Assembly: GCF_016086655.4 (NCBI RefSeq)
Contig: NC_052131.2
Coordinates: 33,853,705-33,917,704 of the forward strand
Origin: Lepeophtheirus salmonis
Lineage: Eukaryota > Arthropoda > Copepoda > Siphonostomatoida > Caligidae
Reading direction: 5' to 3'
DNA length: 64,000 nt
The position numbers and the translations under genes are program-made. The notes beneath the pieces are model-generated. The model worked only from the letters and a program-made list of their open reading frames with translations. It did not search any database and had not been told where the DNA came from. Positions 48,433 through 61,048 of the stretch are shown here, in pieces; the stretch's first letter is position 1; every line of letters begins with the position of its first letter.

Positions 48433-48467
48433 TACATGATGGTCTATAGTCTACAGACCATCATGTA
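48433..48467. repeat. Perfect 13-bp hairpin
   Basis: TACATGATGGTCT, nine bases, then the exact reverse complement. It lies at the end of the imperfect tandem duplication. Confidence 0.8.
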
Positions 48468-50260
48468 GCCTTGTATTTCTATTAACCGTAAGATAAATAA
48501 AATACGCGAATGAGAAAATAATATAACTCTTCAGTCATATTCTATCGTATTTGCAAATTAAATAAATATTTCTTATCCTCCAAAATACCTATATAATATT
48601 ATGAGTAAATCAAAATAGATTAACAATAGTTAACGGACTATTCTCAAAAAGTTGCCCACAGTTTCGATAGAGTTTTCAATATTTACAGAAATCGATCAAA
48701 TATAAATAACTAAATTTGGTTTTCTGGCTATTCTTTTCCTCAAAAAGACAGTATAAATTATGTACTATTTAAACCCATACAAACTGGCTCATGAGTCATG
48801 ACTACGGAATATGACACTTTGAATTAAATCTTGACGTCAAATTTTCGAAAAAAGAACATGTTTTGTGATATTTTTTTACATCTTTTCATATTCACAGATT
48901 AAATTTTTCAAAAGTTTTTCGAATTAATCTATCTTTTCTTCTTCTTTGTCCGTTCTTTTTTTTTAAAAGTTTTTGGCTCTTTCAAAAAATTAAACTGTAA
49001 CATAAAATTTATTAAAAAATATTTTTTCTTGTCTTTTGTCACTTTCTAAAATTTGGCATTTATAAACTAAAATATTATGTGAAAGATTTGTCCCCCCCCC
49101 AAACAAAATAATAAAAACAAAAAAATAATAATAATCCAATTGTCGGTCTTGTTTTGGAGGATTGCTACACCACTTAACTAAAATCTTGTTGTCAAATTTG
49201 TCAAAAATATTTTGTTGTGAATATTTGTCTTTTCTAAAAAAAAAAAAAAAAAAAAAGAAAGAAGGTTAAATTTCACTGAGCCTCAAGATTTATTAAATGA
49301 GCTCGTAAATTTTACATACTAAGTATGTAAATAAATAAAGAGAAGAGTCCCCTGTAACAGAGGTGCATACAAATTGTAAATAATATACGAATCGTGACAT
49401 TATAAGCCCAGAGATCGAAACTACTTTTAAATGGATGATAATTCCAATATGAGAAACCATCTTATCTTTTTAATTATAGAAATATTAAATAGTATAATAT
49501 AGACTCCTCCCATAAGAAGCAAGTGTTACCAACCACTGATGAACAAAACTTGTTTAGATATAATAATTATTAAGCGTAATGTTAATTAGTTTTCCTAATA
49601 AAAAATATTTATTAATATAGAATTAACTGACTGATCACATCATTAAATCTCATTTGCTAAGAATTTTGAACACAATTCGGAGTCTGCCTTTATCTTGATA
49701 TAATTATGACGTGCATTAATATAAAATTCAGCACCTAGAAGAATGATTTTCCCCCTTCTTTCAATGCATTGACCTTCAAACTTATCTTTGCAACAAAAGG
49801 AAATCCACCACAAAACTCACCTGCTGAAGATTTGCGAGTAATATGCTAGTGGCAACCAAAATTGAGAGTTAATCGATGATAAGCATTTAATTTCTTCGTT
49901 AAATTACAGGAATCTTTATACAAATTGGGATAAAATGTTCTGTAGAGCCCCGGGGTGTATATTATATCATTTAAGAATATGATTCATATAATCTACTTTA
50001 CAATAAATGGACTGTTGGGTTTAAATTCCATTGTTAAATAAATTAGGTTAGGTACAAAAGTTATGTTTCATGTTTGTATATAATAGGGCTCTGTTTCTCC
50101 CTTTTATTTCTTTTTTTGTTTCTTGACTGGCTGAGGGAATTCCTCTTCATCATCTTCACCAAAGAAGGGGGGGAGGAAGAAAACTGAAAAGTTTTGAGTT
50201 AGTAATACTAAAGATTGATAGTTCTCTTTTGGTTGTGATCCACAAAGAGCTTCAATCATC

Positions 50261-52206
50261 ATGACTGTGGGAGCGATAATAGAAAATATGTCTGGGCGGA
50301 AAGTAGGTCTCGTTGTGGGCTCACTCATTCTTTGCGAAATTGTATGTTTCCTACTTGGTGCAGTGGTTAGTCCTAGACCTAACTCAAGTGACAACATCTT
50401 AGCAACAAAGTGCATTGACTATAAGGGGGACCGTAAGGCATGGTTCTATTCAAGGGGTCCTGGACAATGTCCAAGATTTGATTCTTTTGATGACAATGAG
50501 ACAATGCCACCAGGGTTAACTGCAGAGAATGTGGTCTTTACATTTCAACTCCCTCTTCCAAAAGAGAATAGCTCTCTCGACTTTAGGTTTGAAAATGATA
50601 ATAATTAAATATACAGACTGAAAGGGTCGAGGATTCTTATCATATTTTAATAATGTTCAATGTCTTTTTTTCTTATCTTATTTTTAGCCGTTGGCAACAA
50701 ACTCTCATCGGAATACTCTCAGCTGACATCGTTTATGAGGATGAGGTGGAGCGGGAGAGCCGCGTTCCTCTTATGATGGATGTACGCCTTGGTTATAGGA
50801 ATAAGAGGGATGCTCCAGGGGACTGGAAGGAGTATGCTTCTTCTAGTGTTGCAAGGAATCTAGACTGCGACATTGATGAAATTCACAAAGTAGACGGGCA
50901 TTACTATAATTGCTCTATTCTACCACTATTTGACCTTGGCTCACTTCATCATGATTATTACTTACTCAATATTCGGATTCCATCCATTTTTGAAAGTGAC
51001 GGTCAAGTACATGATATTAATGACAAATTGGGTAAATTGGTAGACCTTTGGTTGATCACCATTTATCAAAATGGGGGATTCACTATGATATGGGTCGCAT
51101 TGAAAACCATTTTTTTCCCTGTTATTATTGTTGAGCTCATTTGGTTCTGGAGACGCATAACCCTGCTTGCACGAAGTCCTACACTTTTAGAAAAAATGCT
51201 ACTTACACTGGGCTGCGCCTTGAGTTTACTCAACATTCCCATCGAGTATTTTACTTTAATCTATGACATACCCTGGATTAATGTCCTAAGCGATATAAAA
51301 CAAGGGATTTTTTATGCTACACTTTTAGCTTTTTGGATGATATTTGCTGGAGAGCATTTACTCAATGACACGAGATCTCTTGGGGAAAGAGATGGGATTT
51401 ATGCCTATTGGAAGAAGCTGGCCGTCGTCTTTTTCGGTTGTCTTTGTCTTTTTATCTTCGACATGTGTGAAAGGGGAGTTCAACTACGGAATCCATTTTA
51501 TTCCATTTGGGTTACAGACTTGGGAACAAATCTAGCTTTGGGATTTATCATCATGGCTGGAATATCTGCGGGGATTTATTTTCTCTTTCTTTGCTACTTG
51601 ATTTATCAAGTATTTAGAACCATATCCGATAAGAGAGTAAGTAGTACTTGTGACATTCTTACTCTTTGTCTTCCTCATGACATTTTTTTTCTTAAAAAAT
51701 ATAAATATATATAAAATTTAGGCATCTATTTCCACTATGCCAAAAGTTCGACGTCTTCGATATGAAGGGATCATTTGGAGATTCAGATTTCTAATGTTGG
51801 CCACCGTTATAACTGCTATGATGACGGTCATTGGATTCATAATTGGGCAAGTTTCTGAAGGACAATATAAATGGGACGAGGACATATCCTTAGAGTATAC
51901 TTCGGGCTTTATGACGGGTACGTGTCTTTTAGGGACATTCATACAAATTAATCATAAATTATACTTCTTTTTTTAGGTGTGTATGGAATGTGGAACATAT
52001 ACGTATTTGGACTCTTGTTCCTTTATGCTCCATCGCACAAAAAGTGGACGACAGAAGATAGGGATGCCATTAATACAGGGGATGAAATCGAATTTACTAT
52101 TCAATCAGGGAATCCTGGCTCTGAAATATCACGTTTTGCTACAAATGTTGAGCCATCAGAACTTAGCTCTCTCACAGAGTTTTTCAAACATCAATCCACT
52201 GACTAA
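50261..52206 (+). CDS. wls: Wntless (Evi/Sprinter), Wnt cargo receptor
   Basis: A multipass membrane protein that carries lipid-modified Wnt from the Golgi to the cell surface and is recycled by retromer. The exons are 50261-50586, 50688-51636, 51722-51917 and 51977-52206, giving 566 residues (human 541). It begins AIIENMSGRKVG, and the first membrane helix follows (about residues 14-36). A lumenal domain follows with KCIDYKGDRKAWF, GRYYEC-like GHYYNCSILPLFDLGS and HDYYLLNIRIPS. The membrane block has IYQNGGFTMIWVALKT, WFWRRITLLARSPTLLEKML, DIKQGIFYATLLAFWMIFAG, EHLL, FIFDMCERGVQLRNPFYSIW, MPKVRRLRYEGIIWRFRFLM and GVYGMWNIYVFGLLFLYAPS. All are diagnostic of the family. All splice sites are GT-AG and in frame. 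Confidence 0.97.
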
Positions 52207-52503
52207 TTCCGGGATATCTTAACATATTTCTATTATATTTGTATCCTACTAGCCGTTCTCAGTATTGCAGTAATCATTCCTCCCCCATTCCACTTTTAGT
52301 GTACTTTTTTAAAGTTTTTTTAACTACTCACGAGTTTTTAACTCTTAAATTTGTGCCAAACAAATGATTTGCACTTTTTGTACCATTTTTACATTAACTT
52401 TCTAGACTTTATCTTTATATATATATATATAAACCTACATATATTAATTATAATTACTCAATATCTTTCAACATAGCCATGTATATGGTTGCCATATTCA
52501 TTA

Positions 52504-52509
52504 AATAAA
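52504..52509 (+). terminator. Poly(A) signal of Wntless (candidate)
   Basis: AATAAA about 300 bases after the stop codon. It lies only 19 bases short of the stop codon of the oppositely oriented zinc-finger gene, so the two 3' UTRs probably overlap. Confidence 0.45.
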
Positions 52510-52527
52510 TGTGTAAAATAATTATTA

Positions 52528-54356
52528 TCATTTGCCATTGTTACTCTCCGAGTATTGAATTAATTTAGCACTACCATCATCACTCTCAATGATGACGTAT
52601 TTCGTTTCCTCAAATTCATTTTCAGAGATTTGCTCTACATCATTCTCGGTCACGATCTGAGACAAGTCCAATAGGGAAGAGGTGACATTGTTAGATAGTA
52701 TAGGAGGGGTTTCATTTGTTTTTGTAACTAAAATAGGTCCTTAAAATGAAGAAACAAAATACTTTTTAATTGAGAAGCACTTGTATCAAAATATATTTAT
52801 TCTTCACCTGTATCATAGCTGGCGGTTTGAAGTACTATTTGAGTCTCATCCTTTTCACTTTTATCCTCCCCAACTATGACCATGACATTGTCGTCTTCCT
52901 CTTCTTCATCCGAGTATTTTACAGGAGCTAAGCTAGAGAAATCATCTTTCTTTTTGTGAACATTGTCTGAATGTCTTTTGAGGTGATGAGATCGAGTAAA
53001 AGACTTATCACACATTTTGCATGGAAAGGGTCTCTCCCCCGTATGTACTCGAATATGTATTATCAACTCTTGCTTAGAATAAAAACACTTAAAACATGTA
53101 GAACATTTGTTGGGGCGAAGAGCTAAATGTAGTCGCTTTCGGTGATCAATCAGAGTGGACATTGAGCCAAAGGAACTTCCACATTCCGGGCAAAGGTGAG
53201 CTTTTTCCCCAGTATGGACTGCCATGTGAATTCTAACTTGACTTTTCTTAGCAAATTTCTTGGAACAAATTTCACAACAGAAGGGTTTTTCCCCAGAATG
53301 ACGAAAGGAGTGGGATTGCAGCTCCTCATCGGAATTAAATTTCCTACTACAAGTCGTACAAACAAAGGGTCTTTTGGTGTCTCTGTGTCTACGGAGATGC
53401 ACTTCTAAGCTCTTTTTATTTTTAAATTTCTTAGTGCAGGTCTCTTTTTCGTAACACATTAATAAATCTGTATGCTCCATCTGAAAAAAAAAAAAAAAAA
53501 AAAATACAATCATGCAGAAGATATATTAAATAGTTAATTACACAATGAGCCTTATACTCCTTGATTTCCACAAAGGAATGCTCACAAACAGGACAATTAT
53601 AAGCTTTGGAAGACTCTTTATCAACGAAAGTAACTTTTCGTTTCCTCAAAACTCTTTTGTTAATATAATTTTTATTATTCTTTTTAGACGGAGTTATCGG
53701 AGGAGGAGCTACATCCAGATCAATGCCATCTGAATCATTGAATGCATCAATGTTTATATCAATATCTCTTTCCTATTAAAAACAATAAAAAATAAAGAAC
53801 TATATAAACAATTAACTATGTATAATTAAGAGCATACAGTAATTATTCTATCACAGAAATCCAAAGATTCCACAGAGTTTTCATTCCTTTTAATTGAGGA
53901 TTTAAGCTGAGCGCAATGAGAACATAAGTTCGTATCCTTCACAACATAAGAACAATTGAATGATCTATAAACCAACGTTTTATCCCATCTCTCGACAAGG
54001 ACTTCTTCATGACCATATCTTTGGGCCAGACCCACACATGACATATACTTATTAGACAAAAGTATGTCAAGGAGAGAGTGAAACTCCTCTGAGGTTTTAA
54101 TAGACTCGGGACTAAGGGATAAAGGCTCCTTGAATAGGGTAAGAGACCGAGTAAGGAGTTTGATGATAACGAATTTACCATCCTGATATGGCGTGAGAAC
54201 AAGGCGTAGGGCACTAAAGTGAAGAAGAAAAGGATCAATGTGTCTAGAGTAAACGTTGAGGGAGTAAGGGACTCCTTTCATGAGTATAGGAACTAAGGAT
54301 CCATCGCCATAAGATCTTATATAGTCTTCAATCTGCGGCAATATGTCGTTAATCAT
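52528..54356 (-). CDS. C2H2 zinc-finger protein, seven fingers
   Basis: A probable nuclear DNA-binding protein; target and pathway unknown. The exons are 53838-54356, 53542-53772, 52808-53480 and 52528-52739, in frame with GT-AG sites, giving about 544 residues. The N-terminal 173 residues have no zinc fingers. They end in a cysteine-bearing module (VYRSFNCSYVVKDTNLCSHC) that I do not place in ZAD or THAP with confidence. A basic segment follows (KRVLRKRKV). The fingers start with YNCPVCEHSF, whose last histidine is contributed by the next exon, and a second irregular finger (CYEKETC). Five standard ones follow with linkers SGEKPF, TGEKAH, LALRPN and TGERPF. The C-terminal 100 residues are acidic (SDEEEEDD) and serine-rich. 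The intron before exon 3 ends in a long poly-T tract. The gene is divergent from the FKBP gene. Confidence 0.88.
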
Positions 54357-55147
54357 TATGACAAGTCCATAATAAAGACAATTTGAAATTAAATTAGTTT
54401 TCTATCGAAGTAATTAATCCTCCCATAACCACATCTAAGCACTGAACTACATAAATTCAAATTTAAATACACTATAATTATTAATTAATTAATATTAAAT
54501 ACACCATGAATATTGAAAATAAAACAATCCAACTGTAAAAAGTTAAAAGCAGTGGCTACACAATCAGCTGAAAATAAATTTTTTGTTATGATTTAATTTT
54601 ATTATGGTATACTATGACGTCATTCAAAAATCTGCCGGTGAAAATAAGTAAATAAATAAGAAATATAGTTAATAACGGCAATGTAGTTTAAAAGCGCTAC
54701 ACAACTTTGCCAATAATTTATTATGTACCCTCTATGAATAAATTATAATTTTTGTTTATTTGTAATAAACTAGTAGTCAAGGATTTACGTTAATATTAAA
54801 TTATTTATTAGGCATCATTATAAAAAGATAACACCGCAAATAGCGTTTAAAGGGTGAAAGTTTTGATTATAGCTATAAACGGGTCACGTGTAAGATTACT
54901 GATTAGGAAGAATTATAATTTATAATATATAAAGAATAAAAAACGTGGTGGTGATTTTTTATAAGAAGGAAAAAGAGAGCTAGAGCTACTAGCTAGATCT
55001 TAGTGAATACTACCGGCCCATGCGCAAATAATTTCTTGTTATATTTTAACCGCGATATATTTTAGAAGCAATTCGTCATAGCTCCTTCCCACGTGCGCCT
55101 GGTGTTTCATCTTCTCATACTCGTAGTATTCGTCAATCATCGTAATC
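54357..55147. promoter_or_regulatory. Head-to-head region of zinc-finger and FKBP genes
   Basis: The two start codons are 791 bp apart on opposite strands. Two CACGTG E-boxes are visible, near 54,885 and 55,090; the second lies about 55 bases before the FKBP start. No TATA box was identified with confidence. Confidence 0.45.
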
Positions 55148-56442
55148 ATGGAGAGCCAATTTTGGGGTGTCGTTCTTCAACCTGACAAAATGTAAATAAA
55201 TATCTTCTCTTTTTTTCAATTTAATTAACTCTGATATTTTATGCCATATCTCTGGTGTAGGTATGAACAAACTGTAGAGTCCTCGTTTCACGTGTCCATG
55301 GCTGCCGTCGAGGCAACGACTCTTGGATCCAAGATAACAAGTGTGTTTGTGGAGGCTGGAGGTGATGAATTCCTCATTTGTAATCTCAACAACTCAAATC
55401 TTAATGTTCATCTTGACCTCAACTTCCTTGAAGGAGAAAAGATCGGATTCCGAGCCACGGTGCGTTATCCATAGAGATTTTGTTGCCTTTGATACTGACC
55501 TTCCAATATTTATTATAATTACAGGGCCCAGGAACTGTTCATTTGACAGGTTATTTGATTCCCGACACTGACGACATGATTGACGACCTCGATTCAGAGT
55601 CTGAATGTTTTGAAGAGCATGAGGAGGAAGCTCCTGTCCTTGTTAATGGAAAGGGCAAGAACACCAAACGTAAGCCTGATAATAGCTTAATTGATACTCC
55701 TAATAAAAAAGCTAAAAAAGAGTTGGAACTTGCTAGAGCTAAAAAAGTTCAGTCCGATCTTAACTTGAAGAAGAAGAGTCAAAAGAAAGTCGAGTCTTCG
55801 GATGATGATAACGATATGGAAGCAGATGATGATACGTCGGATGATGGAATATTAGATTTCACTGAGAATTACGCTGAAGAAGAGGACTCTGTCGATGAAT
55901 CTGATGACGAATACGAGGATGATTCTTCAGTAGAAGAAGGCGATTCCTCTCCAACAAAGAAAATTCTCGAGAAAATAGCCAATAAAAAGGAGTCTTCGCT
56001 CACTACTCCCAAGAACAATAAGAAAAAGGATAATGCCTCCACTCCTAAAGGCGCTACTCCCAAATCTGCAGTAAAAGAACAACCAAAAACTCCCAAATCC
56101 CCCAAATCTTTTAATGTGAACGGTATCCAATGTGAAGATATTCGAGTCGGTTCAGGGCCTGAAGTCAAAAAGGGAAAAATAATCGGGATGTACTATGATG
56201 GTCGTCTTAAGAATAATAACAAAAGATTTGATGCTACCCTACAAGGAAAACCCTTTAAGTTCCGTTTAGGCTCCGGCGAAGTCATTAAAGGCTGGGACCT
56301 AGGTTTTGAGGGAATGAAAGTTGGCGGAAAAAGACGTTTGACGATACCTCCTAAGTTGGCTTATGGTACACACGGTGCTCCTCCAGATATTCCTCCTAAT
56401 TCAACCTTAGTTTTTGAAGTAGAATGTAAATTTGTGAAATGA
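55148..56442 (+). CDS. Fkbp39: Nuclear FK506-binding protein, nucleoplasmin-like plus FKBP domain
   Basis: A nuclear peptidyl-prolyl isomerase and histone chaperone of the FKBP39/FKBP46 type. The exons are 55148-55191, 55261-55459 and 55525-56442, giving 386 residues. The N-terminal domain (about 1-100) starts MESQFWGVVLQPDK, contains the nucleoplasmin-like strand NVHLDLNFLEGEKIGFRAT and ends VHLTGYLIPDTDD. The middle (about 100-275) alternates acidic tracts (DDDNDMEADDDTSDD) with lysine-rich nuclear-localisation-like tracts. The FKBP domain (281-386) keeps the binding and catalytic residues: Tyr in MYYDG, Phe-Asp in RFD, EVIKGW, Tyr in LAYG and Phe in LVFEVE. The first intron sits just after the FWG motif. 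An AATAAA lies at 56,580-56,585. Confidence 0.95.
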
Positions 56443-57699
56443 AAATTTATTTTTAAATTGTTTGGTTTATTCTAACATACGAACATTCTATATAATAATT
56501 ATTATATTATTCAGTATATTTTTCTAAAAAAAATATCTTTTTGATGTCATATTTCCCTTGATTTAAGATTTAATTCATAAATAAATCGCTCATATTTATA
56601 GGTCTTTAGTTATTGATATTAAGTTTCAGACAAATTTATATAATGTTATTATTACACCCTTCAGTATTCACAGGTCATAGATTTGTCAGCCTTAAAGTTA
56701 TGCAAAAATCTAAAAATAATCGCTAGTTAGGCTCAAGAATTAAGAATTTGGTCATAATTCAACCGTTCAGTTAGAATACAATAACAAAATATCATTTGGA
56801 TGGGATCTAGTATATACAATGCAGATGTTCATTTATAAAGCCATTTGGTGGAGTTTTATCAAGGGGTTTATTTGAAATTTGTTCATTTTATGTATTAAAA
56901 ATATCAATTTTTTGTCCCAAAAAGGGTATTTCTGTAAATTATGATGTCGGTAAAAATACTATATAGAATCAAAAGCATATTTTACATCACTAAATCAATA
57001 GGATCCCTGGGCTTGTTAGTCCCTCTTTATTATCATCCCAGGCTTAGATGATAAATAAAAAAGAAATAGATAAATAATTATTGTGTAGTGCGGTACTGAT
57101 TGATCCATGGATCGGTACTGGTACCCAGTCTAGGATTTGGAGAACGTTGTTTATAGAATCAATTCAATCTTTCAAGAATGTCACTAAATAACTAATTGCC
57201 GATGGGATTTGAATTTCCTTATATTGAGTGAAACTTAAGGTTTATTTAAAAATAGGGCAGTCTCATATAATACATATATATTATTTTTATGAAACTAAAG
57301 GGATATAAATAAGATATTCTGTTGAAATCAAACAGTTTTATGTAGATATGTTACAAAATGCCGATTTAAGGAGAGGCAAAATTTTGCAGGAGGAGTGCAC
57401 GGAAGTTTTGGGGATCTTCGTAGAAATGCTGGATGTTTATTACTTAAATTGAAGAAATAAATTTGACTTCATTTATATATAATGTAAATAAATATTTCAT
57501 CCAGTTTAATTTTTTTCCAATCCATTGCTTCGTTTAATCGCACCATTTGCTGGAAATTAGTTATCTCAAAATAGCCTTTGAAATAACAGATGGAGTGTAA
57601 TGGATTAAATAAAAGTTTTAATGGACTTTAAAACATTTATTTATCTAGTATCTTTTTAAGTTTCCAACTAATTTGTTAATGCGAAGTACATAAATTTTT
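56443..57699. other. Intergenic, no gene seen
   Basis: 3' flank of the FKBP gene, AT-rich. A stretch near 57,090-57,120 (CGGTACTGATTGATCCATGG, then ATCGGTACTGGTACC) looks like part of an old repeat. Confidence 0.45.
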
Positions 57700-58410
57700 G
57701 TGAGCAGACAACCGGCCGTAAACATTTTTGCCGAATGGACAATTCTCCGAAAAACTCTTTGCCAAAAGATTATTATACTTTAAATGCTAGTTTTCCTTGC
57801 TCATGCATTCATGAAACTGTTCTATCAAATCTATCTAACTTCCAATTTAACTTACCAATTTTAACATATTAAACATAACACGCAATAACATTTGAGTAAA
57901 AGGAGAGACAAATTTTCAACTAAAAACCATACATTATAAAAATAAAAGATCGTATTTCTCTTTAATCGAAAGGTAAATCCATCATGTCGAACGATAATTG
58001 ATAATGGATATATTACGGATATTACCTATTAGCACTTTGTTCATTCGATTGAATCACTGTCGTGTTTGCTTACTATTTAATTTAGTTTAAGTACTAGAAC
58101 AGTAAAAGATTCGAAGTACATACTACTGTGTTGTGTTCATATATATATATTGACCAATAATAAATATACCTAATTAATAAAAAAATATTTTCTGGAAAAC
58201 ACAAATTAATTTACTTATACGACATATATGGCATATCAACAATAACAATCGGGCAAATTAACATACAATCTTTTTTAATTGAATTAAAACATGCAATCCC
58301 ATATATCAATATAGTATTTATTAAATATTATTTTTCAGCCAAATGTCCCAAATAATAATTTGGCAAAATGTTCTTCGGCAAAAATGTTTTCGACCAATTG
58401 TTCTAGAACC
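57700..58410. mobile_element. Non-autonomous element with TTTGCCGAA inverted ends
   Basis: The left end (57,707 onward: GACAACCGGCCGTAAACATT, then TTTGCCGAA) and the reverse complement of the right end (AACAATTGGTCGAAAACATT, then TTTGCCGAA) match over about 29 bases with a few changes. Both then continue with a TTTGCCAAA word. The element is about 700 bp, AT-rich inside and has no transposase. The exact borders and target duplication are not resolved. Confidence 0.55.
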
Positions 58411-61048
58411 ATAAATTTTAACCCGGCATTAAAACTTTCAAAATTTACTGCGCAATATGTAAGTTCTTTGTCTTAATTTTTAAACTTTCTTTCAATAGCC
58501 TTCATTAATTGTCTGGAGAGTGTGGTAAGATATTCATATACTCAAATTTCATATGATACAATTCAATTGCAGGTATTTAAAAATCCTCTTTTGAACAATA
58601 CTATATTCTGTAATTCCTGAAAATTTCATTCAATTCTCTTGATATTTAAGAAAGTTGTGTTGTTTTATTAAAACAGCATGTTTTATGAGATCAAAGATTT
58701 TGGTGTAGGTTATAATATAAACACTAGAAAAAAAGCCTGAAATTTCGATGATAAATTGGTCATATCTTCTTTAATGTAGAAGCTAGAGACAAGTTTTTGA
58801 TATCAAAATGTCTTTTTTACCATTATCTATTAGGTAAAACATGTTTTAAAAAAAAAATGAATTTGAAATTTTTTGTAACATACCTATTTTATGGACATAT
58901 AATACTAATAATAAATAATTAATAATATATGGTGATTTATAGTAGATAACTAGATAAGTTTAGATTGAGGGCGCTAATTACGCATGAGTTCACGTCGACT
59001 GTTGTCCCCCTCTCCACTTAATTATATAAACTTGAAAATGAAGAAAAAAAACAAAGAGTCAAAGAATATATAATTAAATGTGAGGCCACCTACCCCTCGT
59101 CCTTTAAATCCTGACCAACTATCCTCTTGGCCCCTATTCTTTTCAATTTTTATATTGATGAGTACGGGTAGTAAACGATAGAATGCTAAATGAGGCCAAA
59201 GTAATAAATGAATGTTATGGTTGTTTGGAGCGGTTGTTGAGCAATAAAACTTTCAAGATCGAATTGGAAAGTAATTATGAGTTCTATAAGCCATCAAAAT
59301 TTTAATACCAAAATAAATAGATACTTAGCCTGATTTTTTTAAAGCATAGGCATGATATATAAGATACAATAAATATTTATAATAATGCCTATAATCTAAT
59401 TTCCTTAATCCCATGACAAAAAGTTGGTAAAACATTGAGTTTTAGTAGGTTATTTATACGATGAAATTAGGGATTGAATATATTGAACAAGTATAAACAT
59501 GATGTTATAAATGTCTGAGAAGGATTTCAGGATAACTCCTTAAATACGGTGAAATAGAGTCATGCATATCCAAAATAAATAGTTTAATTATATCTAATTT
59601 TCAATATATGTGTTTCAACATAATAAAAATGAAATAGAATCATCCAAAATCTTCTCATGCAATATCAATGGCATATTTGTAATGGAAAGTTCAAAATACT
59701 GACTTTTATACATATTATTATTATCTCTTATTTGATGAGATATATTAATTAAAAATAATACGTATCACTAATATTTACGTCATTAAGTTAAATCAAGGAT
59801 TCCTTGGTTAAATTAATAATTACGTTAGTATTGTTGTTAAAAGGTTGATTGTTTGGTCGTATAGTTGCTATTTATTGTAATAGGGGGGTTGAAAGGCTTG
59901 GGAGTAAAAGGAGGTAATTTATCGGGGGTTAAAGGAATGGGGTAAGAGCCCTACAACTAATTAAATATAGTCTCCCAACAGCAGCTGACGTGAACTGATG
60001 CAATGGTCACTACGTCGTTCCCTTTATTGTACCACGCAACCTTTTCTCCAAAAAGAAAGAGAAAAAAGTACTGAAATCATCCGGTAGTTGCCAAATACGT
60101 CAACTTCACCAACTGCCATTTATCTCTTTTATACTCCCGAACTATCACTGTCATATTATTTATTCGTCATTTTTAAAAATGAATTACATACTATAAAAAT
60201 CAACACAGTATTTTATTTGATTCTGTATTATAATATTACATAATAATATTTTATTAAAAGAGTAGTTATTACATTATTCCCGTGGAGAAACAGCCAAAAT
60301 TTCTTCATAGAAATAATAAAATGACCAATATATAATTTATATTCACGACGAGGGATCAACAAGAAATAGTATTCCTGTTCTTTTGGGAATGGAGCATAAG
60401 TATAGAATAACTTTTTAATTTGTGTATTTATCAAAAAGAATGCATTATGAAATAACCATAACGTATCAAGGGAGAAGAGGGAATAGACAGCTGACAACAA
60501 AATACGTAGAGTATTTTTATGTTAGCGAGGTAACACCGTGCCACCGACCTACATAATAACTGGATGCACAACCTATTGAATATGAAGGAGCAAAAGAGCT
60601 ACTCGTTTTTCAGCCGTTGACTACAACATAAATATTTACTACTCGTGGATTTTTTTATTACATAGCTTGACTCTCCTTTTCTTTGCCTAACGAGTATCCA
60701 GTTATTAATTATTAATAATAGCTGTTAGACTATGTAGCCTAGCTATATAGTTACTATTAAAATTATAATCAACTTCAAGGTAACATTGATTTTCATATTT
60801 GACAGTAGTACGTCATGACTTCCCAAAAAGAGGACATTTCCTCAATATGATTGGCTAAAAAGGTTTCTTTCTGTATGTAAGAAAGGAATATTTTAGAAAC
60901 ACGCACTTACAGAAGGACAAACGAGGAGGAATAATAAAAGTGAAAAAAATTCATTCGTTCAATATCAATCTAAATTTTTTATCTTCGGTCTAGTGGAAGT
61001 TTAATAAAATATCGATTTTAATTTTTATGACGTTTCCATTAGACAAAA
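58411..61048. other. Intergenic upstream of RMND5A, no gene seen
   Basis: AT-rich. The longest frame (60,228-60,500, minus) is composition noise. The RMND5A promoter should lie in the last few hundred bases; no clear core element was identified. Confidence 0.5.

Larger units (their letters stand above)
45881..50260. other. Intergenic upstream of Wntless, repeats only
   Basis: Holds hairpins at 46,181-46,221 and 48,433-48,467, a 39-bp direct repeat (47,151 and 47,367), an imperfect tandem duplication around 48,250-48,450 and a TTTGTCAAA-type tract near 49,160-49,260. No gene is seen; the frame at 47,527-47,718 on the minus strand is not recognisable. Confidence 0.5.

Noticed and set aside
60228..60500. 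90-residue minus-strand frame
   Set aside because: Phenylalanine/tyrosine/leucine-rich run typical of AT-rich noise.
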